This document shows positions 6,741-12,306 of a stretch of DNA of 13,981 bases, piece by piece. The notes under the pieces are model-generated. The model had not been told where the DNA came from. It saw only the letters and a list, made by a program, of their open reading frames with translations, and did not search any database. Position 1 is the first letter of the stretch; each line of letters begins with the position of its first letter. Source of the stretch: Candidatus Iainarchaeum sp. (lineage in GTDB: Archaea; Iainarchaeota; Iainarchaeia; Iainarchaeales; GCA-2688035); NCBI GenBank assembly GCA_017608725.1, contig JAFCFG010000010.1, positions 1 to 13,981 on the forward strand, in the 5' to 3' direction. The position numbers were made by a program, and so were the translations under genes.

Positions 6741-7709
6741 TTACTTTTCCGGCTGTTCCCTGTAGAACTCTGCTGCCTGTTCAGGGGAAACAGTGTTTAT
6801 TATGCAGCCAGTGCAGTGCTCAAAGCCGCCCCATGTGATAAGCCTTGGAGTAAATTTAATGTGAAGGTGGTGCTTTCTTCCAGGCGGAGCCTCATGCAAG
6901 TACATATTATAAGGAGCATCCAATTCAGCAAGCTTAACCAGAATCTTTTTAATAAGCTCAGCCAGGTCCCGCAACTCGGAATCATTCAGCCTGCCCAGAT
7001 TTGTTGCATGCCTTTTTGAAAAAATCCCTGCCTCAAACTCAAAAATTGAAGCATAGGGCGCAAACGCAAAAAAGCTGTCGTTTTCAGCAATCCTCCTGGG
7101 GCCTTTTCTCTCAATGTCAACCACAGAGCAGTAAGGGCATTTCCTGTGCTTTCTGTAATAGCTTTCTATTGCCCTGACCTCCCTCATTACATTGACTGGC
7201 ATCTTGTTGTAGGCTATCACCTGGCTATGCTCATGGCTTAATGAGGTGCCGGATTCCAAGCCATGGTTTTTGAATACTGCCACAAACTTTATTCCCTTAA
7301 CCTTGTACAGGCTTTTTATCCTCTGGGCATACATCTGCAGCAGCTGCTTGATTCTGTCAACGCTCAGGCTGCTTAGCTGCTCGCTGTGGTTTGGTGTTTC
7401 AACAATAACCTCGTGCTGCCCGAAAGCGTCACCGCTTGTGAAGAAGTCATCCCTTGTCTTTACCTCGCTGCTGCCCTTCAAGGTAACAGCAGGGAACTTG
7501 TTTGGAAAGACCCTTATAATCCAGTCTTTGCCCTCTGTAACCCTTGCAATCTCCGGGGGGGTCAGCCTTTCGTTGCCAGTACAGAAGGGGCAGGGGCCCT
7601 CTTCCTTTATTTTTGGATGCTGCTTTATGAAGTCCTTTGGCCTTTTCGCCCTTTCAGTGTTAACAATAACCCACCTGTTGAAAATGTAGTCCTTTCTAAG
7701 TTCGTGCAT
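6741..7709 (-). CDS. galT: Galactose-1-phosphate uridylyltransferase-like protein (HIT superfamily)
   Basis: GalT exchanges the hexose 1-phosphate of UDP-glucose with galactose 1-phosphate through a uridylylated histidine. At 322 residues this protein has the two-lobed layout. Visible are a zinc motif CPFCTGNE (C40, C43), VFPNKFPAV, GQHEVIVETPNH, the active-site GTSLSHEHSQ (H159, H161), a second CPYC (C191, C194) and a late HHLHIKFTPR. Classical enzymes have HPHGQ at the active site. Here the middle residue is Glu and the next is Ser. Related enzymes with broader hexose 1-phosphate or ADP-glucose phosphorylase activity have similar overall motifs, so the exact substrate is uncertain. It is transcribed leftward and diverges from the PfkB kinase gene. 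With the mutase next door it could feed galactose or UDP-sugars to and from glucose 6-phosphate. Confidence 0.85.
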   Translation of the reverse strand: MHELRKDYIFNRWVIVNTERAKRPKDFIKQHPKIKEEGPCPFCTGNERLTPPEIARVTEGKDWIIRVFPNKFPAVTLKGSSEVKTRDDFFTSGDAFGQHEVIVETPNHSEQLSSLSVDRIKQLLQMYAQRIKSLYKVKGIKFVAVFKNHGLESGTSLSHEHSQVIAYNKMPVNVMREVRAIESYYRKHRKCPYCSVVDIERKGPRRIAENDSFFAFAPYASIFEFEAGIFSKRHATNLGRLNDSELRDLAELIKKILVKLAELDAPYNMYLHEAPPGRKHHLHIKFTPRLITWGGFEHCTGCIINTVSPEQAAEFYREQPEK

Positions 7710-7725
7710 TTGGAAACGCCTTTGC

Positions 7726-7734
7726 TATAAATAA
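7726..7734 (-). promoter_or_regulatory. TATA box of the GalT-like gene
   Basis: Minus-strand TTATTTATA lies about 21 bases upstream of the ATG at 7709. This is close enough that the transcript should begin at or very near the start codon. No ribosome site is evident, which fits a leaderless message. Just upstream is a short symmetric TTAAA-GAA-TTTAA (7739-7751). Confidence 0.5.
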
Positions 7735-7766
7735 TTGGTTAAAGAATTTAAAGCTTCCCAAAAAGG

Positions 7767-7823
7767 AAAAAGAATAAAAACAAACCAAAATTAGGGGAAG
7801 AAGAAATGCAAAAAGAATAAAAA
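7767..7823 (+). repeat. A-rich 14-bp direct repeat upstream of the PfkB kinase gene, including a possible TATA element
   Basis: AAAAAGAATAAAAA occurs exactly at 7767-7780 and again at 7810-7823, 43 bases apart. The second copy holds AATAAAAA centred about 31 bases before the kinase ATG, where a TATA box would belong for a nearly leaderless transcript. GGTGG (7824-7828) is too far from the ATG to be an ideal ribosome site. The first copy could be a regulator site or chance in A-rich DNA. Confidence 0.35.
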
Positions 7824-7850
7824 GGTGGAACGCGTTTATTGGTTTGAAAC

Positions 7851-8822
7851 ATGTTGGACGTTATTTCTGTTGGAAATGCAACAACCGATGTCTTCATTCA
7901 ATTGAAGTGCCCTGTTCAAAAGGGGAAGGTGCTGCTGCCAGTCGGAACAAAGAAAGAGATTCAAGGCATAAGGTACAGCACCGGGGGCGGGGCAACAAAC
8001 ACCGCTGTTGGCTTTAAGCGGCTTGGCTTGCGGACAGCAATTCTTGCAGCAATCGGAAAAGACTTGGGCGGAAAAATTGTTTTGGATGAACTAAGGAAGT
8101 ACAAGGTAAGCACTAGGCTGATAGCAAGGCTTGAAGAATACAATACTGCCTACAGTGCAATCCTAACAGGGTTTGGTGCTGACAGAATTATCCTGACCTA
8201 TGGGGGGGCAACAACCCATTTGGGCGAGGAAAAACAGATTCGCTGGGGGTGGCTCTCTCAAACCAGGTGGCTGCATGTTAGCAGCTTCCATTCCAAACCA
8301 GGCATACTGGCAAAAATCCTGGAATTCGCTGAATCAAGGGGGATAAGCATTTCATTCAACCCGGGGAAGAGTGAGATAATGCTTGGAATGCCAAAGCTGC
8401 TGCCCATTCTCAAAAAAGTTGATGTGCTGTTGCTGAATAGAAGCGAGGCAGGCATTTTAACAGGAGAGAAGCAGGTTAAAAAACAGCTGAGGAAGCTGCA
8501 AAAGGTTGTCCCCCTTGTTGTTGTAACAGAGGACAAAAAGGGGGCACATGCATTTGACGGCGCATACTACTATTTTAAGCCAACCTATAATGTAAAGGTT
8601 GTTGACACAACTGGTGCAGGGGATGCGTTTCATTCCGGTTTTGTTGCAGCAATAATAAGGGGCCTCCGGGTTGAAACAGCAATGGCCTGGGGGGCAGCAA
8701 ATGCGCACAGTGTTATAATGCATTTGGGCGCAAAAAACAGGTTGCTTTCATTGGAGGGAATAAATAAATTCACAAAAATGCACGAAACAAAGAAGACAAG
8801 GACGGTGAAGAAAAAAATCTAA
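7851..8822 (+). CDS. PfkB/ribokinase-family carbohydrate kinase
   Basis: This is an ATP-dependent kinase for a sugar, sugar phosphate or nucleoside. At 323 residues it is full length. The N-terminal strand VISVGNATTDV is followed by the first signature STGGGATNTAVGFKRLG (43-59), the Mg-associated NRSEAG (N196, E199) and the second signature DTTGAGDAFHSGF with catalytic D258. The lysine-rich tail after about residue 305 is unusual and may bind nucleic acid or just be disordered. Substrate cannot be read from motifs. The setting among mutase, GAPDH and PGK genes makes a phosphofructokinase-like or fructokinase role attractive, but ribokinase or nucleoside kinase is equally allowed. The gene is divergent from GalT and convergent with the Nudix gene, 19 bases from its end. 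Confidence 0.92.
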   Translation: MLDVISVGNATTDVFIQLKCPVQKGKVLLPVGTKKEIQGIRYSTGGGATNTAVGFKRLGLRTAILAAIGKDLGGKIVLDELRKYKVSTRLIARLEEYNTAYSAILTGFGADRIILTYGGATTHLGEEKQIRWGWLSQTRWLHVSSFHSKPGILAKILEFAESRGISISFNPGKSEIMLGMPKLLPILKKVDVLLLNRSEAGILTGEKQVKKQLRKLQKVVPLVVVTEDKKGAHAFDGAYYYFKPTYNVKVVDTTGAGDAFHSGFVAAIIRGLRVETAMAWGAANAHSVIMHLGAKNRLLSLEGINKFTKMHETKKTRTVKKKI

Positions 8823-8841
8823 TTCTTATACATAATTCTCT

Positions 8842-9282
8842 TTACTTTTTTGAAAATTCCTGCAGCCTCCTTTGCTGCAGAAAATCCCTTGCCCTACTTA
8901 GAACATTTTTCGTGTTCTTGAAAGAAAGCTTTTTCACTGCCTTTTCAAACGGCAGCCATTGAAATCCAGTGTGCTCGTGGCTTAGCCTCACACGGCCAGT
9001 GTTTGATTCAAGCAGGTAGAAAACAACCTCTTTGAAGGTTGTACCATCCCTGCCCTTGAAAAAATAGCTTGTCTGCTGCTTAAAGCCAGGCACTATTTGA
9101 ACGTCTGTTAGGCTGGTTTCCTCCCGGAGTTCCCTCAGCAGGGTTTCCTTCTCTGTTTCCCCTGCCTCAACATGCCCTTTGGGAAAGCCCCAGTGGCCTG
9201 CACTGTAATGCAGCAAGAGGAAAAGCAGCTCTTTCCCATGCTTTTGAAAAACAACCGCTCCAATGGATTTCTCTTTGGGCAT
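8842..9282 (-). CDS. Nudix hydrolase, Ap4A-hydrolase (NUDT2-like) type
   Basis: This protein probably cleaves dinucleoside polyphosphates such as Ap4A, or other nucleoside diphosphate derivatives. At 146 residues it has the usual single-domain size. The start SIGAVVFQ and GHWGFPKGHVEAGE are characteristic of the asymmetric Ap4A hydrolase group. The Nudix box begins at G36, with E42, R50, E51, E54 and E55 in place. The conserved glycine near the end of the box is Ser57, a tolerated but less common change. Late residues HEHTGFQWLPFEKA match the family C-terminal part. The C-terminus is basic. The gene stands alone between convergent and divergent neighbours, with its own TATA box about 30 bases before the ATG. 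Confidence 0.92.
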   Translation of the reverse strand: MPKEKSIGAVVFQKHGKELLFLLLHYSAGHWGFPKGHVEAGETEKETLLRELREETSLTDVQIVPGFKQQTSYFFKGRDGTTFKEVVFYLLESNTGRVRLSHEHTGFQWLPFEKAVKKLSFKNTKNVLSRARDFLQQRRLQEFSKK

Positions 9283-9308
9283 AAGAAAAAATTAATTGAA
9301 TGAAATCA

Positions 9309-9316
9309 TTTATAAC
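9309..9316 (-). promoter_or_regulatory. TATA box of the Nudix gene
   Basis: Minus-strand GTTATAAA is centred about 30 bases upstream of the ATG at 9282, predicting a leader of only a few bases. No ribosome site is visible between the two. Confidence 0.5.
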
Positions 9317-9354
9317 ATATTGGCAAATAGAATAAGCACGTTCAAAGATTTAGA

Positions 9355-9380
9355 AAAGTTATACTATAAAGTATAACTTT
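9355..9380 (+). promoter_or_regulatory. Inverted repeat spanning the vapBC promoter, probable autoregulatory operator
   Basis: Perfect 11-base arms AAAGTTATACT (9355-9365) and AGTATAACTTT (9370-9380) flank an ATAA centre. The TATA-like ACTATAAAGT sits in the middle, 38 bases before the first ATG of the antitoxin gene. AbrB-type VapB antitoxins bind palindromic DNA over their own promoter, which is how this site is most simply read. The symmetry is seen directly. The binding is inference. Confidence 0.65.
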
Positions 9381-9405
9381 AAAACCTGTTTGGTTCATTA
9401 GCCTT

Positions 9406-9618
9406 ATGGTGATCTGTTTGGTTGGTGCTGATGTGGAAGTTAAGAAATGGGGCAATAGCCTCGGGGTGATCATCCCACATACAATAGTCAAAAAGCTTCA
9501 TTTGAGAGACGGGAGTAAAATTGGTTTGGAGATTTCTTCCAAAGAGAAAATAAGCGGTTTTGGAATAGCAAAAGGCGCAAGTAGCTTTAAAAGGGAACTG
9601 GAAGAAAGGGAATTCTGA
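9406..9618 (+). CDS. vapB: SpoVT/AbrB-type antitoxin (VapB-like)
   Basis: This small DNA-binding antitoxin is expected to neutralise the adjacent PIN-domain toxin and to repress its own operon. The swapped-hairpin AbrB motif is clear: VEVKKWGNSLGVIIPHTIVKKLHLRDGSKIGLEI, quoted here only by its ends VEVKKWGNSLGV and LRDGSKIGLEI. The C-terminal third, rich in Lys, Ser and Glu, would wrap around the toxin. The listed ATG gives 70 residues. GTG at 9433 gives 61 residues beginning exactly at the family N-terminus, and has GGTG five bases upstream, so it may be the true start. The gene ends 13 bases before the toxin gene. Confidence 0.85.
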   Translation: MVICLVGADVEVKKWGNSLGVIIPHTIVKKLHLRDGSKIGLEISSKEKISGFGIAKGASSFKRELEEREF

Positions 9619-9631
9619 CAGTGGTGCTTTA

Positions 9632-10015
9632 ATGAGATTCATTGTTGATAGCTATGCTTGGATAGAATACTTTAAGGGCAGCCAAAAAGGGAACAAAGCA
9701 AAAAAAATAATTGAAAAAAAGGAAAACGAACTGGTTACACTGGATATATGCCTTGCCGAAATAAAGTTCTGGGCACTGCAAGAAAAACTTGATTTCGCCG
9801 AAATAAAAAGAGTGATTAGGGCAAATTCAAGTATTGCAGAAAGCAGTTCAAAAGATTGGCTGGACAGCGCAGAAGTAAAATCCGAAAAAAGGAAAAAGCA
9901 CAAAAACTTTGGATTGGTTGATGCTATGCTATTGATAAAACAAAAACAATTGAATGCCATAATTCTAACTGGTGATAAACACTTCAAAGAAAACAGAAAT
10001 GTGGAAATGATATAA
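9632..10015 (+). CDS. vapC: PIN-domain ribonuclease toxin (VapC-like)
   Basis: VapC toxins are Mg-dependent endoribonucleases that cut tRNA or rRNA and stop growth when not held by VapB. At 127 residues this is normal length. The acidic metal-binding set is intact: D6 in IVDSYAWIEYF, E43 in CLAEI, D97 in GLVDAMLL and D115 in LTGDKHF. The usual DTN or DTS after the first strand is DSY here. GGTG lies seven to ten bases upstream of the ATG. It is cotranscribed with the AbrB-like antitoxin. The protein is rich in lysine. It ends 20 bases from the convergent transglutaminase-like gene. The active site looks complete, so the toxin is probably functional. Confidence 0.88.
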   Translation: MRFIVDSYAWIEYFKGSQKGNKAKKIIEKKENELVTLDICLAEIKFWALQEKLDFAEIKRVIRANSSIAESSSKDWLDSAEVKSEKRKKHKNFGLVDAMLLIKQKQLNAIILTGDKHFKENRNVEMI

Positions 10016-10035
10016 AAAGATACGTCAGCATCTGC

Positions 10036-10701
10036 TCACATGAACTGTTCGTACACAGTGTGGTTGAATTTGTACAGGAAGCGCTTTATCTTTGCCTTTT
10101 TGAAGCTGTACTGCTGCAGCGCCTCTTCTTTTGTTCCAGAGAATTGGCGGAAACCGTGCTGTTGGCTTGGGTCCAAAATAAAGAACCTTTCTTCAAATTC
10201 TGTTGCAACAAATGCATGGGTTTTCAAATTGTTTAATTCGGCAACTACCACTGCTGCTTTCTCGTCTCCCAGGCCAAGGAGCAGGGAGCAAAGGAAAACT
10301 GCCAGGTCCTCGTCATCGCCAATTTTTGCTGAAAAAATCTCTTTTGCAGTAAGCCGGTAGTTTAGGTTTATTTCAAGGTCAACACAGTCTATTTCCTTTG
10401 AAACAAACTGGAAAACTTGGTCTGCAACCTGCAAATAATCCTTTTGGAAATCGTAGTCCTGGCCTTTGAAGTCAGCTAAAATCGACTGGATTGTCAGGTC
10501 ATCGGCATTCACCAAGCCCTTTATCTCACCAATTGTTCTCCTCTCATGCTCGTTGATTAAATCACTGTATTTTTCAAGCAAAAGCCTGTATAGCCTGAGA
10601 AGCAGCTCCTTTTTTGGCTTTGGCTGCCTTTCTGCTACCTGGGCAGATGGCTTGGGAAATTCGCCCTGCAACCCCTTTGCTTTATTCTCTGTGTGGGCCA
10701 T
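10036..10701 (-). CDS. Transglutaminase-like protein lacking the catalytic cysteine
   Basis: This 221-residue protein has no signal peptide or membrane segment. An N-terminal linker rich in Pro, Lys and Gln (1-31) leads to a helical region (32-100) and a transglutaminase/cysteine-protease-like core. Family cores read GDCxD near a helix, then HAW or HAF, then LDPT. Here the matching places are GDDEDLAVFLCSLL (127-140), THAFV with H162 and ILDPS with D177. Histidine and aspartate of the triad are kept while the nucleophilic cysteine position is D130. If the alignment is right, the protein cannot act as a transglutaminase or protease and may be a binding module. C138, eight residues later, is an unlikely substitute. 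The gene diverges from the pilin operon across 111 bases. Fold assignment is by motif only. Confidence 0.62.
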   Translation of the reverse strand: MAHTENKAKGLQGEFPKPSAQVAERQPKPKKELLLRLYRLLLEKYSDLINEHERRTIGEIKGLVNADDLTIQSILADFKGQDYDFQKDYLQVADQVFQFVSKEIDCVDLEINLNYRLTAKEIFSAKIGDDEDLAVFLCSLLLGLGDEKAAVVVAELNNLKTHAFVATEFEERFFILDPSQQHGFRQFSGTKEEALQQYSFKKAKIKRFLYKFNHTVYEQFM

Positions 10702-10723
10702 TTTTGGAAGATTTAAGCCCGGA

Positions 10724-10741
10724 AATTGCTTTAAAGCAATT
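10724..10741 (-). promoter_or_regulatory. 18-bp perfect palindrome with central TTTAAA upstream of the transglutaminase-like gene
   Basis: AATTGCTTTAAAGCAATT equals its own reverse complement. The TTTAAA core is centred about 32 bases before the ATG at 10701, a normal TATA distance. It lies in the 111-base divergent region shared with the pilin operon, so a bound regulator could act on both. It resembles in design the palindrome at 6507-6526. Confidence 0.5.
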
Positions 10742-10777
10742 GCAGGGGGAAAAATTGCGTTTTTACTGCCAAAAAAA

Positions 10778-10806
10778 TTTTTATATAGGAAACACTTATT
10801 ATATAG
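10778..10806 (+). promoter_or_regulatory. Pilin operon promoter with two TATA-like boxes
   Basis: TTTTTATATAG (10778-10788) is centred about 29 bases before the ATG at 10813, giving a leaderless or nearly leaderless transcript. A second TTATTATATAG (10796-10806) is so near the start that its transcript would begin inside the gene, so the first is the likelier box. No ribosome site precedes the ATG. Confidence 0.55.
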
Positions 10807-10812
10807 TCACTT

Positions 10813-11385
10813 ATGTTAGGAAAAAGAGCCCAGATTGCAACAGAGTACTTGATTATAACCATATTCATTCTAATCGTTGTGGTAATACTATTCACATACT
10901 CTTACATAAACTACGAGCAGAACGTTAAAATCAACCAAGTGAACAATGTCTTGGATTCACTGGTAAACAAAGCAGACTATGTTTACAGCCTTGGCCCGGG
11001 AAACGTCCAATACGTTGAAATAGCCCTGCCTGTTGGCACAACAATTGAGATAGTCAACCTCTGCAAAAATGGCGAACAGTACAGCTGCCCAAAAGGCGAT
11101 GAAGAAGGATGCAATTGCACTGGCGAAGGAGGCATTCGAGCAAGCGCAATCCAGCTAAGCATTAACCTGGTTGGCGGCCCGGTAAAAATCACAAGACCCT
11201 CAAAGGCACAGCTTGTGCTGGCAGACGATGACCAGCCAGATGATGACGAAGGCAAGAAATTCCCCTGCACAGAAGGTTCAGAATTCTGCGACGGCAAGTA
11301 CAGGATAAGGGTTTGCTGGAACGACAGCAGCGACATATGCGGGGATGGCTGCCCAACTGAAAAAATTTGTTTGAAGAAGGTTTAA
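10813..11385 (+). CDS. Type IV pilin-like protein with class III signal peptide and Cys-rich C-terminus
   Basis: The N-terminus MLGKRA|QIATEYLI is a class III signal peptide: a short basic leader, a probable prepilin-peptidase site before Gln, Glu at +5 and about 20 hydrophobic residues (to about 29). The mature protein would assemble through this helix into a pilus-like filament on the cell surface. The 190-residue protein then has a globular part with NLCKNGEQYSC and EEGCNC, an acidic run ADDDQPDDDEG near 137-147, and a terminal module with six cysteines (KKFPC to EKICLKKV). Ten cysteines in all suggest disulfide cross-links outside the cell. It is first in an operon of four genes with pilin-like N-termini. 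It does not look like an archaellin. Motif evidence for the signal is strong, filament assembly is inferred. Confidence 0.85.
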   Translation: MLGKRAQIATEYLIITIFILIVVVILFTYSYINYEQNVKINQVNNVLDSLVNKADYVYSLGPGNVQYVEIALPVGTTIEIVNLCKNGEQYSCPKGDEEGCNCTGEGGIRASAIQLSINLVGGPVKITRPSKAQLVLADDDQPDDDEGKKFPCTEGSEFCDGKYRIRVCWNDSSDICGDGCPTEKICLKKV

Positions 11386-11390
11386 GCCCA

Positions 11391-11798
11391 ATGCTTTCAG
11401 AAAAAGGGCAATCAACTGCGGAAATCCTTGCAATTACGATGATTGTCCTATTCCTGCTTTCCCTGGTTATAGCAATAGTAAACCAAAAAAACAGCGAAAC
11501 AGAATTGATTTCAGACACAGCAGACAGCCTCATCCAGTGCAACGCATTAAGCGAAACCATCTCCAACCTTTACATAAACAGGGCAAGAACTGAGATAGTG
11601 GTTACGCCTGAAAGCGACACATCCATAAAGAGGCGAAGCGGCGTGCCAGGGCTTATCACTGTTGGAGGAAGCACATGCCACTACGTTGGCATTGTTGAAG
11701 ATGACAACATTGGAGCTGGCATTAATCTTACTGCCTCTGCCCAATACAAATTTTGGAAGGACAACGGCGGGGTGAAGGTCTGTGCAATGCCATGCTAA
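11391..11798 (+). CDS. Second type IV pilin-like protein with class III signal peptide
   Basis: Starting at ATG 11391 the protein begins MLSEKG|QSTAEILA, a class III signal peptide with Gln at +1 and Glu at +5 followed by a hydrophobic helix (to about residue 30). An in-frame ATG at 11367 would add eight residues and overlap the previous gene, but it places the leader outside the usual length. GAAGG lies upstream of 11391. The mature part is 130 residues, mostly beta-like, with four cysteines. The operon position, five bases after the first pilin gene, suggests a minor pilin of the same structure. The C-terminus VCAMPC overlaps the next gene by 17 bases. Confidence 0.8.
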   Translation: MLSEKGQSTAEILAITMIVLFLLSLVIAIVNQKNSETELISDTADSLIQCNALSETISNLYINRARTEIVVTPESDTSIKRRSGVPGLITVGGSTCHYVGIVEDDNIGAGINLTASAQYKFWKDNGGVKVCAMPC

Positions 11799-12306
11799 AG
11801 GCCAGGGCCTTGCAATAGATTTTCTGTTTGCAGCAATGATCTTTCTGCTTTTGCTAAACGCAGCACTCAACGTTTGGTCAAACGAAGCAGGGTTTGTCCA
11901 AAAGGAATACCTCTTAAGTGAACTGGAAAACAAGGCAAGCCCTGCTATAGACCTGCTAGTGAGAACCAATGGCGAACCCCCAGACTGGGAAGAAAGGGAC
12001 ATAAATCAAACAAAAATAATTGGTTTAGCAAAAAGCGACAGGGTCCTTGAACCAGACAAAGTCAGGCTGTTTGCCCAATGGGGCAGTGCATTCTGGTCAG
12101 TTGACTACAACAAGCTAAAGGAAAAAATGTTTCTTAGCTATGATTTTTACTTCAAGCTGAGTGATGAAACCGGAACTGTGATAGAGGAAACAGAAAAGCC
12201 GCCGGCAACCTTTCTCGGCAAGGTTTGGTCAGTCAATGTTAAAAGAATCGTAAAATACGGGGAGGGGGCAGGAATTGTTGAACTTACGCTATACCACCCA
12301 AGATAA
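11782..12306 (+). CDS. Pilin-like or pilus-assembly protein with N-terminal membrane helix, family not recognised
   Basis: This 174-residue protein starts at GTG 11782, with GGTGA six bases upstream and a 17-base overlap with the preceding gene. The N-terminus MQCHAKG|QGLAIDFLFAAMIF looks like a class III signal: Lys-Gly before Gln, then a long hydrophobic helix (about 9-27), though Asp at +6 replaces the usual Glu at +5. The rest is a soluble, mixed-charge domain with no cysteines and several Trp residues (DWEERD, QWGSAFWSVDY, KVWSVNVK), ending in LTLYHPR. I do not recognise the family. Placement and N-terminal similarity to the next gene (GLAIDFLFAA against GLSIDAMFAL) suggest a minor pilin-like component. 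Confidence 0.75.
   Translation: MQCHAKGQGLAIDFLFAAMIFLLLLNAALNVWSNEAGFVQKEYLLSELENKASPAIDLLVRTNGEPPDWEERDINQTKIIGLAKSDRVLEPDKVRLFAQWGSAFWSVDYNKLKEKMFLSYDFYFKLSDETGTVIEETEKPPATFLGKVWSVNVKRIVKYGEGAGIVELTLYHPR

Noticed and set aside
8842..9282. Inactive Nudix protein because the box glycine is Ser57
   Set aside because: All metal-binding glutamates and the arginine are intact, and this position varies in active members.
10813..11798. Archaellin (flagellin) genes
   Set aside because: The class III signals fit, but the ectodomains lack archaellin features and no archaellum motor genes are in view; generic pilin-like is safer.
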